Source: Prorocentrum cordatum (Eukaryota; Sar; Dinophyceae; Prorocentrales; Prorocentraceae). From it: DNA of 58,583 bases. The stretch is from assembly GCA_963575745.1 (NCBI GenBank), contig CAUYUJ010005779.1:1-58583 (forward strand). The letters are read 5' to 3'. A program made the position numbers and the translations under genes. The notes under the pieces were generated by a model. That model saw only the letters and a list, made by a program, of their open reading frames with translations. It had not been told where the DNA came from and did no database searches. This document shows, one piece after another, positions 1 to 9,756 of the stretch. Position 1 is the stretch's first letter, and every line of letters starts with the position of its first letter.

Positions 1-1610
1 GACCTCATCGCCCGCAGGAACCACTTCCAAGCCAGACCCCGCCACGACATCACGCGAACACATTGCAGGGGCCTTCCTGAACGAGAAGCTGATCACGTAT
101 TTGTTCGCCACCATCGTTGCCTTGAAGAGCTTCTCCCCGACGGCGTGCTCCACCACGCGCCACACGACGGTCATCTTGCGCTTGAAGGTCTTGGAGATCT
201 GGGCAGGCCCCTGGCAGATGCACCTCTCGGCTTCCCAACAAAGGCGCCGAAGCCGACGGGGTGCGTCCAAAGGCTTGCAGCCGACCTCGCGCGCGTGCGC
301 ATGCTTGGCAATCCACTTGGCAGACTCCATCTCCACGCTGCTGGTGTCGAGAGCCCTCAGGACCTCGGACATCACAGACTCGCGCCTCCGCATGAACACG
401 GCCGTCGGCAACGAGGAGCGCTGGATGGCTAAGTCAGCGGGCCGCTCGTCGGCAGCAGAAGCATCGTTCCCAATGAAATACCAGTCCCTGGCATGCTGAT
501 CCGCCTCTGCGTTGGATCGTGCCCTCAGGTCCGCCTCCGCCGCCTGGCCAGAACGCATGGTGGCAGCCGCGGCCCTCTTGTGCGCCATGAGCCTGACGGT
601 CGCAGCCTTGAAGATGGGTTTCTCGAAGACCGACGACGCCGCGTCCTGCTCGCCGTCGGCCAGGGCGACTCCGTCGGGGGCACCGTCGTCGACCACGCGC
701 ACGGTCGGCATTCCCCTTGCCGCGCGCGCGGGCGAGCTCCGTCGCGGCGGCTTCCCGAATGCAGGTCGCCCATTCCGATAGTCCTGCAGTGCGGCAGCTG
801 CCAAATCTTCGCACGGTTGCCGCTCCTCGGCGGATAACCCAGCGTACCTGGCAGAAAACTCGGCCCCCAGAGCGGCGTCGACGAACACGCCGTTCGCCTC
901 AATATGCACGAACGCCCGCCACACCCACGGCCCCATCGGCGTCGGCCTGCTCGTCCGCTGGGCTCGCCGCGCCTCCACTTTCTTCTCCTCGGCGGTGGCC
1001 TTGGGCTGCCCGCGGAATATAGCCGTCTGCCACTTCAAGTATTGCCTGAAAAGGGCGAGGCCGCTCATCGATGGCAGGTCGATGCCCCAAGAAAACTTGC
1101 TGTTCTCGCTCTGCTGCAGGTTCTCGCTGTGGTGCGCTCGGCGAAGGCAGTGCTGGTTGTCATTAGCGGGATAATCCCCGCAAGCTCGGCCTTCGCCATC
1201 CTGCCGCCGATCCCACCGCGGGAGCTGTAGTACTCCTTCCAGGACGCCGTGTAGGCATCAAGGACGCACTCGTCGGTGTTGGCCAGGTACTCTTCTGTGG
1301 CGCCGTCGTCCCTCAGCACGTTGAACGTGTTGTACGGGGTCTTCCTGTGCCTGACCTCCACGAGCTCGTAAGCGGCCGCTGCCAGCCTCGAGCATCCACG
1401 GTCCGCGTCGAGCTGGAAACTCTCCGTCGCCATGGTCGCCAGGGGCCAACTGCCGTCGTCGAAGATGAGAGCCGTCATCTGCTTCGTGAACTTCGCAACC
1501 TGCTTGGCATCACTGGCGGCCCAAATCGGGTAATCCCTGGAGCTGCCATCGATCAACCTCTTCTGTTGACGCACCTCCCATTCTGCTCCAGAACGCGACA
1601 ACTCATCCAA
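1..1610 (-). CDS. Downstream exon(s) of a dinoflagellate gene of unknown function, runs off the window
   Basis: The minus strand carries coherent protein sequence from about 1610 to base 1 and beyond. The first part (1610 to about 1170) reads in one frame, for example DYPIWAASDAKQVAKFTKQM and TPYNTFNVLRDDGATEEYL. It then continues one frame over, for example KFSWGIDLPSMSGLALFRQY and later ESVMSEVLRALDTSSVEMES and GEKLFKATMVANKYVISFSF, without a stop to the edge. The frame change near 1165-1180 lies by a short C run, so a 1-nt indel, a small intron or a sequence error are all possible. It follows the gene at 1757-3592 on the same strand and is probably its later exon, with an intron at about 1611-1860. 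I recognise no family. Coding status is moderately sure; function unknown. Confidence 0.55.
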
Positions 1611-1756
1611 TTTTAAGTGGCGGCACGGCCCGTGGGTCCTGAGTGTGGGGGCTCAAGTCTCCGCCGAACTCGCCACCGACCGATGGCGAAAGGGCGCGGC
1701 TTCGCCCCCTGGGCCCACGGCCGCCTGACACGGCGCATCGAGGCGCCCCCGCCCTG

Positions 1757-3592
1757 TCAAGCAGCCGCGGGCCAGGTCGAACATCGCCACGGCGAAGCCG
1801 AGTCCCCGCCCGGTCGGTTGGTAGAGGCAGGTCGGCGTAGAATTGAAACCTCGGACCTCGAAAACAAGTACATGTCATCGCGGAAGCAACCGCTCTGCAG
1901 CCAAGACAACGTTTGCGTCTGTCGGGACTTGTTCTCCTCTCGCCACACGCTCGGGTCCTTCGGCTCGTCCACGTCGGCTCCAGAATCAACGGCCCGATCG
2001 ACTGCTGGCTCCTCTGGATCCGCTGCGCCACTGGCAGCTCCAACGAAATATGTAGAATACGCACTCGGGAACATGTTGTGCACGAACGTTGCCAACCCAA
2101 GCCCGCAAACTGAATACTGAGACCCCGTCCAATTGCTCCTGTCCATCACGTCGGCCAGGCGCCTCGTGAGCGCCCGCGCGCCGACGGTCATCATGATGCG
2201 CAATGTCTGAGCCCGACTTCGGCAGCATCCGTTCTCATAGTGCTCGATCCTGTCAGCCCTGCGCCAGTCGCCGTTGAAGAGATTGCGCACTACCTCTCGC
2301 ATGCGCACGTCCTCTGCGCGCTCGATCGGCATGAAGGCGTCGATGACGCCGGAGCGATGCCGAGAAGCCTCCAAGTCACTGCAGGCGCCGTGGATTATGA
2401 CCAGCCTTTCTCTGATGAGTTCTCGCATGGCGTGTCGAAGGCCCATCGTGTTCCCGCGCAGGCTCAGCTGGAGGCGGATGATGCGAGTGCTGACCTGGCC
2501 CTGCGCAGCCGAGCCCAATGTCGCCACCTTCGCTTTCTTGTGGGCATCGCAGACTAGGTGTAATGAATCTCTGGCCGGGTGTCGGCTCCGAACTCCGTTC
2601 TCGTACCTGATGTTTGCTCCAGCTTCGTCGCTAATGATCAAATCCACTGATCGGCGAAATGTATCGTCAAACTTATTATCTAATGCTGTGTCTCCAATGT
2701 GATTCACGAACGCGGTGATGTATTCAGCGCCTGTGCCGTCACCGCTCTGCAGCAGCGTGGGCTCGCGAACTGCGAAAGTCATGGTGCGGACTGAGTCGTC
2801 GGCCAGGTGCTGCTGCAAGCAGTACGCGCGCATGGGTGATGCAACGTGCACTTCGCACTTGCTCATGCTGGCCTCCACGATCGCCCCTGGCCCTGTACTC
2901 GGTGTCGGAGAGACGACCCTGATGTGGTGCTTGGTGCCGTCGTGCATCCGCATGCGGAACTGGGCAATGGGTATCGTACGCATTGGATCTGCATCGCCGA
3001 CTGAATGTGCAGGTGTGCGGACGGATTGCAACATGAACTCTGAGGAGGTGTTTGCAGTCGTCTTCAAAACCTCGTAGAAACAATTGCTAAGAGCACCAAG
3101 CACCTCTGATAATTTTGATTGGTGCACACCGCTTTCATGACTGAGCCTCGTGAAACTGCACATCGTCGAAGTGGCGCGGGAGCCGTCGCTAGCGCAAATC
3201 AACATGTCCAAGAGCAGCGGCACACCAGGCGCAATATCTTGATCCCTGAGAGGCTTCAACTGCTGAACTATTGCTCGAGCCTCTCTGGATATGAGTCGGG
3301 CGCCCCGCTCGTTGACTGCACGGGGCGTGTAGCACTTCATGGGCAAGGATCTGAACAACTCTACGCGGTCGGCTGCATGGGCTGGCGCAGCTACAACATG
3401 AGACACGCTGGGCAGCGGCAGCGGCCCTCCGAAATCTTCGTCGTCGGAAATGATGGGCTGGAGCGGCCCTCCGAAATCTTCATCGTCGTCGGAAATGATG
3501 GGCGCCAACGGCCCTCCGAAATCTTCATCGTCGGAAATGCGGGCGCCAGCTGCCGCTGCCATGACAGCAATGGCGATCCTCAAGAGGATCAT
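1757..3592 (-). CDS. Unknown protein with DDEDFGGPL repeats; weak transposase-like motif
   Basis: A minus-strand frame of about 611 residues from the ATG at 3592. A hydrophobic N-terminus (MILLRIAIAVMAAAAG) is followed by three tandem copies of an S-D-D-E-D-F-G-G-P-L unit, then a long globular region. That region contains ISDEAGANIRYENG and, about 20 residues on, LHLVCDAHKKAKV. A D-x-A-x-N element followed by C-x2-H is also seen in hAT-like DDE transposases, but the match is weak. The frame continues upstream of 3592 only as SLSLSL encoded by the GA microsatellite, so 3592 is the likelier start. A degenerate spliced-leader copy lies 56-71 bases upstream. The last 35 or so residues read like intron or flank, so the exon may end near 1860 and splice to the block ending at 1610. 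Confidence 0.6.
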   Translation of the reverse strand: MILLRIAIAVMAAAAGARISDDEDFGGPLAPIISDDDEDFGGPLQPIISDDEDFGGPLPLPSVSHVVAAPAHAADRVELFRSLPMKCYTPRAVNERGARLISREARAIVQQLKPLRDQDIAPGVPLLLDMLICASDGSRATSTMCSFTRLSHESGVHQSKLSEVLGALSNCFYEVLKTTANTSSEFMLQSVRTPAHSVGDADPMRTIPIAQFRMRMHDGTKHHIRVVSPTPSTGPGAIVEASMSKCEVHVASPMRAYCLQQHLADDSVRTMTFAVREPTLLQSGDGTGAEYITAFVNHIGDTALDNKFDDTFRRSVDLIISDEAGANIRYENGVRSRHPARDSLHLVCDAHKKAKVATLGSAAQGQVSTRIIRLQLSLRGNTMGLRHAMRELIRERLVIIHGACSDLEASRHRSGVIDAFMPIERAEDVRMREVVRNLFNGDWRRADRIEHYENGCCRSRAQTLRIMMTVGARALTRRLADVMDRSNWTGSQYSVCGLGLATFVHNMFPSAYSTYFVGAASGAADPEEPAVDRAVDSGADVDEPKDPSVWREENKSRQTQTLSWLQSGCFRDDMYLFSRSEVSILRRPASTNRPGGDSASPWRCSTWPAAA

Positions 3593-3647
3593 CTCATATG
3601 AAGGGTTCGCACTCCTCTGCGAAACATATGGAATATGAAAATGGATG

Positions 3648-3663
3648 GCCAAAACGGCTTCGG
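3648..3663 (-). other. Degenerate spliced-leader (SL) relict
   Basis: On the minus strand this reads CCGAAGCCGTTTTGGC, matching 14 of the first 16 bases of the dinoflagellate spliced leader. It lies upstream of the ATG at 3592, where a retroposed trans-spliced mRNA would leave it. Confidence 0.5.
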
Positions 3664-3820
3664 CGGAGGGAGGAGGACAAGACAACATCCATGAGAGCGA
3701 CCAGGGAATGGACAGCACAGAGGGGAGGAGGGAGGAATGAAATGTGGAGGACGACGATGCCCTGGCAATCAACTCGGGCCCAAGGGAAAGCAGGCCGACG
3801 ACGAGGCGACGGGGGGAAGG

Positions 3821-4215
3821 GCGGAGGGGGGGGGGGGGGGGGGGGGGCGTTGTGCGGAGGAGCAAGGCGAGGAAGACAGAGGCGAGGAGAGAGAGAGAGA
3901 GAGTGAGAGAGAGAAGGAGTGTATGAGAGAGAGAGAGTGAGTAGAGAGAGAGAGTTAGAGAGAGGAGTGAGATGAGAGAGAGAGGGAGAGAGAGAGAGAG
4001 AGAGAGAAAATTAAAAAAAGAGAGAGAAAGACGAGAGAGAGAGACTGAGTGGAGAGAGAGAGAGAGAGAGAGAGAGTGAGATAAACACAAAGACTCAGAT
4101 AAACACAAAGAGAGAGAGACGAGACTGAGAGAGAGAGAGAGAGAGAGTTAGAAAGAGAGAGAGAGGATGAGTAGGAGAGAGAGAGACAGAGGGAGAGAGA
4201 GAGAGAGAGACCGCG
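3821..4215. repeat. Poly(G) run and long (GA)n microsatellite
   Basis: A run of more than 20 G (about 3826-3847) is followed by nearly 400 bases of GAGAGA broken by short interruptions. All ORFs here (SLSLSL on the minus strand, REREREK on plus) come from the repeat. Confidence 0.9.
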
Positions 4216-4289
4216 ATGAGGAGGAGTAAGTGATGGGAGGAGGAGGTGAAGAGGGAAGGGCACGTACGTGCTGCAATGGTGTTTGGCAT

Positions 4290-4460
4290 GGCCCCGCCAC
4301 GCCAAGAAGGCCCCAAGACGGCCCAAGAGGGTCCCAAGACGGCCACTGAGAGCCCCAAGGCGGCCCAAGAGGGACCCCAGAGCGCCCCGCGAAGCCCCCA
4401 ATGCATCCCCGAGAGGGCCACAGGGGGCCCCCAAGACGGCCCCAAGGGACCCCCGCGATA
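4290..4460. repeat. Degenerate tandem repeat, CCCAAGAGGG/CCCAAGACGG type
   Basis: Repeated variants of GGCCCCAAGACGGCCCAAGA with irregular spacing. The minus strand reads LLGRLG repeats; no gene is inferred. Confidence 0.6.
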
Positions 4461-4574
4461 GCCCGAGCCCTCCAAAACGGCGGTTGTCCCGAAGGTTGCC
4501 CCAATGGCCCCATCTCCCCCATCACCCCCTTCATCCTTATTCTGCTCCGTCATCCTCCTCCCCCCATATTCATC

Positions 4575-4700
4575 CTCCTTTTCTCCTCGTCGATGCCGTC
4601 GTCGCCCACCGTCGTCGGTGTCGTCGGATGTCGTTGCCATCGTCGATCGTCGTTCGTCGCCGTAGTCGTCGCCCATCGTCGTCGTCGCCGTCGCCGCCTT
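4575..4700. repeat. Imperfect GTC/TCG trinucleotide tract
   Basis: Clustered GTCGTC, CCGTCG and TCGTCGCC triplets. Open frames on both strands are low complexity and not called. Confidence 0.6.
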
Positions 4701-4788
4701 GGAGAACGGAGGGGGAGGGTTAAAAGGAGAGGCGGTGCGTGAATGCGAGGGAGAGGGACGGCGATGGCCCACCAAGAATGCATCAGCA

Positions 4789-4892
4789 CAGCCGTCGGGG
4801 CAACCATCGGGACAACCGTCGGGGCAACCATCGGGAAGATCATCGGGACACTTATCGGGGCAACTACCTGGACAACCATCGGGACATCCATT
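4789..4892 (+). repeat. 12-bp minisatellite, GGCAACCATCGG orientation
   Basis: About eight imperfect 12-bp units of the form GGCAACCATCGG. As the unit is a multiple of three, frames stay open (PSGQPSGQ on plus). The same unit recurs inverted at 5062-5254. Confidence 0.8.
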
Positions 4893-5061
4893 TATCTCGG
4901 TTCTGCATTGTTTTGTTGCCGAGACCGTGCGCCCGTCCAAAGTTGTTGGTGTTCGGTTATTGTTGGTTGACCTTGCTGTAGTGTTGCCTTCGATGGTGTA
5001 GAAGTAACTGGTACTCCGCGTGGACTCGCCCTCAAAAGCTTTCACCCATTCAGCAGTCCGA

Positions 5062-5254
5062 TCGTGCCAGAATGGTTGCCCGATGGTTGTCGTTAAGGTT
5101 TCTCCAATGGTTGCCCCGATGGTTGTCCCGATGGTTGCCCAGATGGTTGGCGCGACGGCTGCCCCGATGGTTGCCCCGATGATTGCCCCGACGGTTGCCC
5201 CGATGGTTGTCCAGATAGATGTGCCCGATAATTGGCCCGATGGTTGTCTCATCG
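5062..5254 (-). repeat. 12-bp minisatellite, inverted copy (CCGATGGTTGCC)
   Basis: About 15 imperfect units of CCGATGGTTGCC, the reverse complement of the array at 4789-4892, with about 170 bp between the arrays. The minus strand reads GATIGATIG-like peptide. Confidence 0.8.
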
Positions 5255-5255
5255 T

Positions 5256-5788
5256 TTCTTACGGTCTGCTTTCAAGCAATGATCATTAAAACAACGCACT
5301 TTTTCCGCGAACAGAACCCCATCAACGAATTTTCGGGGGGGGCGCTGCGCCCACCAAAACACCACCGCCGATCTTTCCCCGCGGAGGGCGCGCCATCGCG
5401 CCCTGATGAACGGTCCCACGGCTGAAACCCATCAAAACCCATCTCACAGAGACCCCGCAGGAAGGACCGAAGGAAAGACCCAAGCATCATGCTCGGCGCA
5501 CCGTGTGACACTTTCTGGCGACACGCCTGCTCTTGGCTGGCGTCTCTCGGCAGCGTTCTGCTGACGCAAGCGTGCTGTGCCTGCGCCACCGCGCTGCTGT
5601 GCCGCCTTCATGCTCCTTTCCGCAGTCCGCCTTTACGGACCTTTTCTTTCTTTCTTTCCGGAGGTTGCATAGGCCTGAACCCATCCTGGGGCGCCCCCCC
5701 GCTGAGTCTTCGCTGCCTATCTTGGGCCACCTGCCGCCCCTCCTCACAGCCTCCGGGTCGTTGGTGTAGTCCGGGTCGACTCCCTCCC
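5256..5788. other. No gene seen
   Basis: About 530 bases between the minisatellite and the inverted repeat. Short frames on both strands show no recognisable protein sequence. Confidence 0.4.
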
Positions 5789-5820
5789 CCTGGGGTTGCT
5801 CGGATCGCGTTTTTTGATCC
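5789..5820 (+). repeat. Left copy of a 32-bp inverted repeat (segment I)
   Basis: Begins CCTGGGGTTGCTCGGATCGC and matches the reverse complement of 21166-21197 at 31 of 32 positions. The two copies bound a 15.4-kb segment. Confidence 0.75.
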
Positions 5821-5962
5821 GGCACTTTTCGACGCTGCAATTTTGATCCAAGGCCTTGTTTTTGACCCAACGCGGTCACACGGCACAATTTTGATCCAGG
5901 GCCTTCTTTTTGATCCAGGGCCTTGTTTTTGATCCGCGCATGGTTTTTTGATCCAGCACACT
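5812..5962 (+). repeat. TTTTTGATCC interspersed array (left)
   Basis: About six to seven TTTTTGATCC/TTTTGATCCA words separated by 10-20 unrelated or similar bases (GGCCTTG). A matching array with different spacers lies at 21046-21165. Confidence 0.75.
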
Positions 5963-5989
5963 GTTTAGGCTTGTGCATGTGCACATGAC

Positions 5990-6440
5990 CAATTCATAGA
6001 TTTTGTTTAGATATTTATATTTTGTTATTAATGTTTTTTTTTTTTATATATATTGATATATATATTATGGTTACATGTGCTCTTCTATACATACATAATA
6101 TATATATATATTACTAATCCATGTACACATACTAACATACATTACTCATACATAATCATACATACATGTGTTTGATTATATTACAGTATACATTATTCAC
6201 TCATACATACAGATATATCGATATGCACTATATACTACATATATACATATAAACACTATAAACATTACAAGTTATATACACGTTATTACATATACACATA
6301 TTACATTACATATAAAATAGTACACAATATCTACCAAATATGGAACACAAAACCAACACACACAACACATATATATGATATAAATATATATATATATATA
6401 CACAACTCATTTACTATCATTATATATATATTCACGCATG
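5990..6440. repeat. AT-rich block with TATA and ACATA repeats
   Basis: A 450-bp block of TATATA, CATACATA and ATTACATA words in otherwise GC-rich DNA, with no coding potential. It lies just inside the TTTTTGATCC array, mirroring the AT/CA block at 20691-21035. Confidence 0.8.
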
Positions 6441-6493
6441 CATGGACCACGATGAGGTCCGCGAACTACGCCTGGGAACGCGCGCCCGCGCTG

Positions 6494-6529
6494 TAGGGCG
6501 CGCCGCGCTCTCAAGCGCGGGGCGCCCTA
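6494..6529. repeat. Strong 15-16 bp hairpin
   Basis: Arms TAGGGCGCGCCGCGCT and AGCGCGGGGCGCCCTA pair with one mismatch around a CTCA loop. CCCGC and GCGGG can pair just outside. No gene overlaps. Confidence 0.7.
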
Positions 6530-6659
6530 AAGCGGGGGTCGGTGGACTCACGCGCCTGGCGGCCCGATGGCGGCCCGCGGATCACGCCCCAGGTCCCCGA
6601 TATGCGGGGCGGCGGGATTTTGCCGTGCCGCGTCGTGCCGTGCCGTTCTGCCTTGGTTG

Positions 6660-6872
6660 TCTCAGGCGTCTTGGGGTGTCTGGGGCCTTATGCGTCTTGG
6701 TGAGTCTTGAAGCATCAGGCGTCTTGGGCGTCTAGGGGCCCGAAGCGTTTTGGGGGGTCTGGGCTGTATGTGTTCTGGAGCGTCTATAGGGCCTCAGGCA
6801 TTTTAGGTGTCTAGAGGCCTTAGGCGTCCTGGGGTATCTGGGGGCCTTAGATTTCTTCGGGGCGTCCTGTCA
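6660..6872 (+). repeat. Degenerate minisatellite, GGCGTCTTGGGGTGTCTGG type
   Basis: Roughly six to seven units of about 30 bp combining GCGTCTTGG, GTCTGGGG and GCCTTAG words, immediately upstream of gene B. Confidence 0.65.
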
Positions 6873-6895
6873 CCGCGGGCCCGTCTCTCCTTGAA

Positions 6896-6908
6896 ATTGT
6901 GGCTCAGG
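6896..6908 (+). other. Degenerate spliced-leader relict upstream of gene B
   Basis: ATTGTGGCTCAGG matches 11 of the last 13 bases of the spliced leader and lies 22 bases before the ATG at 6930. The 12-mer GGCTCAGGCGCG starting at 6901 recurs at 18737. Confidence 0.4.
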
Positions 6909-6929
6909 CGCGTTGTCGGCGCCACGAGG

Positions 6930-7823
6930 ATGGCGACCCCACCGAACGAGGATATTGTAAACCGCATCAGCACATTACTTAAGACGAGCGCCCTCTTGCC
7001 ATACCGCGATGAGCTCGCAGGCCGCAGGGACATCGACGCCCTGGTGAAGCATCGCGAACTCATCACTGCCGTGAAGGACTGGGCCGTCGTCGTCGTCACC
7101 CTCGTGTTCGTCTTCCTTTTCTTGATCCTCCACCTCCCAAACAAGGACACTGGTAACAAGGGGGAGCTGAAGATCCTTTTCCAGAAGGTGGCGGAGCACC
7201 GCAATTCAGAATGGCAGCTCGGTCCCGAAGCAAAGGCATGGGCAACGAAAATGGGCAGACGAGCTCAAGCCATGCGCCGCGACATCAAGCAGGCCATCAC
7301 GAAAGCCAGAGATAGCGACAACGTTCCCGAGTGGCTCAGCCCGTTCATGCAGGACGGGACCGACAAGACGGAGTACGATGTCAAGTACATACGGGACGAG
7401 CAGGTTTGCTATCGGACTCAGAAGGGCGTCAAGAAGCCTTTGCGGGAGGAGTCTGAGCCGCTGCAGCCCAACGACGAGGGCGACGATGAGTTGGTCCTAG
7501 CGAAGTGGCATGACGGATTCACGCGCAGGATCCCGAACTTGACAAATAAGACGTTGAGGGCCCTACAGGTGGACAACGGATTAGGGGATCGGCGCCCTTC
7601 AAGCGTGACCGAGATCAAGCGGGAGGTGGCCAAGGACGGAGCTACGTGGCGACTGATCGACGCTAAGGAGCGTCGCCCAGATGTTCCTGACGTCGCTTTC
7701 CTGCGCATCTTCAGGGTCCAGGGCGCGGCGAAGCCGATGTTGCAGCTGGTCGTGACGCGCCACACCGCAGACGAGAAGGAGAAGGCCACATGGGAGAGGT
7801 GGGGGAGGATTGGAGAGGAATAG
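6930..7823 (+). CDS. Gene B, exon 1: N-terminal module of a dinoflagellate multi-exon gene
   Basis: The ATG at 6930 opens MATPPNEDIVNRISTLLK. A hydrophobic stretch (VVVVTLVFVFLFLILHL) follows near residue 55, then a charged globular part with EHRNSEWQLGPEAKAWATKM and a beta-rich end AFLRIFRVQGAAKPMLQLVV. The module matches, in order, the N-terminus of gene C on the minus strand at 31209-29828 (NAEHEKQWVELHAQRLRSMC, MYLIFRTDANKKDGKEQILQ), so the two are paralogues. Reading continues to a TAG at 7821, but the true exon probably ends near 7800 at a GT (GAGAG|GTGGGG), with an intron to the acceptor at 7937-7938. The phase of that splice could not be made to fit, so the donor is uncertain. Function unknown; gene C is similarly placed beside a transposase. 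Confidence 0.65.
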   Translation: MATPPNEDIVNRISTLLKTSALLPYRDELAGRRDIDALVKHRELITAVKDWAVVVVTLVFVFLFLILHLPNKDTGNKGELKILFQKVAEHRNSEWQLGPEAKAWATKMGRRAQAMRRDIKQAITKARDSDNVPEWLSPFMQDGTDKTEYDVKYIRDEQVCYRTQKGVKKPLREESEPLQPNDEGDDELVLAKWHDGFTRRIPNLTNKTLRALQVDNGLGDRRPSSVTEIKREVAKDGATWRLIDAKERRPDVPDVAFLRIFRVQGAAKPMLQLVVTRHTADEKEKATWERWGRIGEE

Positions 7824-7829
7824 GACGGG

Positions 7830-7938
7830 GGGTCATCGGGTCAACGGTCGGTCAACGCATGTGCATTGACCTGCCGTGGAGCCGGTGACCCGGTGGCCCC
7901 CCAGCCGTTCGCTCCGCATCCCCCCTCTCTTCGCCTAG
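7830..7938 (+). other. Intron with introner-like palindrome, pyrimidine tract and AG
   Basis: GGGTCATCGGGTCAACGG leads into a palindromic core (7850-7871, GGTCAACGCA plus a near complement), a degenerate return arm, then CCCCCTCTCTTCGCCTAG. The AG at 7937-7938 is a good acceptor for the next coding block. Confidence 0.55.
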
Positions 7939-8700
7939 GCGATTGCCTGCATGAAGAAGCTGATGACAGAGATGATCAATGGCATGCCGAAAGAAAAGGC
8001 AGAGGAACAAAAAAAGAGCACGTCAAACCAGCGCCCGAGCAGACTGCTGCCAGTAAGAAGCCAGCATCAGCATCGAAGTCGGATACCAAACAGCCTGCGG
8101 CCGCGACGTCCCAAGACGACGGCAACGAGAAGAACGAGGAGGAGGAGGAAGGAGAAGAGGACGAGGAGGAGGACGAGGAACAGGACGAGGAGGAGGAGGA
8201 AGAAGAAGAAGACGCTGAAGAGGCTGAGGAAGATGGCGAGGAGGAAACGGCTGAAGAAGATGAGGAAGAAGAGGAGGAAGTTCGCAAAAAGCCAGCGCTC
8301 AAGAAACCAGCGAGTGCGGCAGAGGATGAGGATGAGGGCGATGGCGAAGCCTTGAGAATGAAAAGGCCCGCCGCTGCGGCGGAGGAGGATGAGGGCGAGG
8401 AGAAACATGAAGAATCGCCAAAGATGAAGAGGCCTGCGGCGGCACATGAGGAAGCGCCAAAAATGAAGAGGACTGCAGCGGCGGCACCAGCGAGCGAGGA
8501 AGCGCCAGCGGCACCAGCGAGCGAGGCAGAGGCAGCGGCACCAGCGAGCGAGGCAGAGCCAGCGGCACCAGCGAGCAAGGCAAGGCCAGCGGCACCAGCG
8601 AGCGGGGCGACACCTATGGCAACCAGCGCATCACCGAGCAGGGCAACATCTTCGGGACCAATGGCGCCAGACCAGGACACTTGTTTCAAAACGTCGTCCG
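7939..8700 (+). CDS. Gene B, exon 2: acidic KKPAS/KRPAA-rich region
   Basis: Coding begins just after the acceptor CCTAG and reads CLHEEADDRDDQWHAERKGR, then KPAPEQTAASKKPASASK, about 80 residues dominated by Glu and Asp, repeated MKRPAAA units (RMKRPAAAAEEDEGEE, KMKRPAAAHEEA) and an AAPASEAE repeat. Acidic and KRPAA-rich low-complexity segments are common in predicted dinoflagellate proteins, and gene C has MKRPAAAPSDSSALKLRK at the equivalent place. The region is probably a disordered linker. The 3' boundary is unclear because the frame runs into the GATCCTCC minisatellite at 8695. A second frame (MKKLMTEMINGMPKEK) is open over the first 130 codons and could be the shadow. Confidence 0.55.
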
Positions 8701-8955
8701 ATCCTCCGATCCTAGATCCTCCGATCGTCCGATCGTCCGATCCTGGGGTCTCCGATCCTAGATCCTCCGATCGTCTCATCCTAGATCCTCCGATCGTCCG
8801 ATCCTAGGTCCTCCGATCCTAGATCCTCCGATCGCCCGAACGTCGTCCGATCCTAGATCCTCCGATCCTAGATCCTCCGATGTTAGATCCTCCGATCCTC
8901 CTCCTTCTCCCACTTATTACCAATTCTCCCTAGATCCTCCGATCGTAACCCGGTC
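8695..8955 (+). repeat. Minisatellite of GATCCTCC and GATCCTAGATCCTCC units
   Basis: More than 15 units of 8-15 bp built from GATCCTCC, GATCGTCC and GATCCTA. The peptide DPPILDPPIVRSSD is its translation. Confidence 0.85.
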
Positions 8956-9198
8956 CACTGGGTAATCCGAGATAGGTCGACGATTTGGATCGAAATCATT
9001 ATGTCCTCTTCCTTCGGCCTTCCTCCACCCCCCCTCCGCCGATGTCCCCAGGACGGCCGCCCCGCGGTGAACGTGGATTCGGCCGACTCCATGGACGAAG
9101 GCCCTCCAGCACGCCCGACACTTGGCCAACAGGCCGCGTCGGGGCCGCAACGCCGCTAACCCACTTACCCATCAGAGCGGTTCCACATAGGGGAGGGC

Positions 9199-9303
9199 GG
9201 GGGTCATCGGGTCAACGGGGGGTCAACGCACGTGCGTTGACCTACCGTTGACCCGATAACCCCCTCCTCATCCTTTCCCCATACTCTTCCCCTTTAGTCC
9301 TCA
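9199..9303. other. Introner-like palindrome (best copy) with pyrimidine tract
   Basis: A 22-bp perfect palindrome at 9221-9242 (GGTCAACGCA then its complement, centre CACGTG) lies between 20-nt outer arms at 9199-9218 and 9245-9264 that pair with one mismatch. A pyrimidine tract (CCCCCTCCTCATCCTTTCCC) ending CCCCTTTAG follows directly. Sits between gene B coding blocks. Confidence 0.7.
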
Positions 9304-9504
9304 TCCTTGTTCCCCCTGCCCCTCCATCGCGAGAACCGCTACGGGGGGCAAGTTCTTGGTTCACGGCATTGCAGCCGCGGCAATTGCTGGGGCGAGCGCC
9401 GAACATCCGCCTGATGGCGAGGAACAACGGCGCCTGAGACCGTGGAGAACAGCCGCCAGCGGCGGCGAGAGGTTGGACAAGCGTTCGGGCAAGGGGAAAA
9501 GATT

Positions 9505-9612
9505 TCGTCGTCGTCGTCGTCGAAGTTCGATCGTCGTCGTCGTCGTTCGGTCGACGTCGTCCTTCGGTCGTCGTCGTCGTCGTTCGGTCGTCGTCGTCGT
9601 CGTCGTCGAGGC
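9505..9612 (+). repeat. (GTC)n / (TCG)n trinucleotide tract
   Basis: GTCGTCGTC runs broken by TTCGGTC and TTCGATC. Frames on both strands are low complexity. Confidence 0.85.
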
Positions 9613-9756
9613 TTCGAGGGCGTTTCGAGGTCGAGGGGGAGCCTCGCTGCGTTGCCGCGGCCAGGCTCGCCTCGAGACTCTGGCAAGGACGCGCCCCAGG
9701 AGGGGGCGAAGCACCGACATCCGACCGTTCCCGACGCAATGCCAACACGTTGTAAT

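Noticed and set aside
1757-1870. tRNA-like stretch on the plus strand (GGTTGGTAGAGG, CGTAGAATTGAAACC)
   Set aside because: No complete cloverleaf, no acceptor stem and no proper TTCGA box could be assembled.
3593-4108. N-terminal extension of the 1757-3592 frame (SLSLSL repeats)
   Set aside because: It is the translation of the GA microsatellite; the ATG at 3592 downstream of the leader relict is the better start.
4095-5252. Long minus frame rich in GATIG and CPDGC, and plus frame rich in PSGQ
   Set aside because: Both derive from the 12-bp and trinucleotide repeats, which leave all frames open.
7951-8355. Plus frame beginning MKKLMTEMINGMPKEK
   Set aside because: Becomes Arg/Lys low complexity while the other frame gives the acidic KKPAS/KRPAA protein matching gene C; kept only as an alternative.
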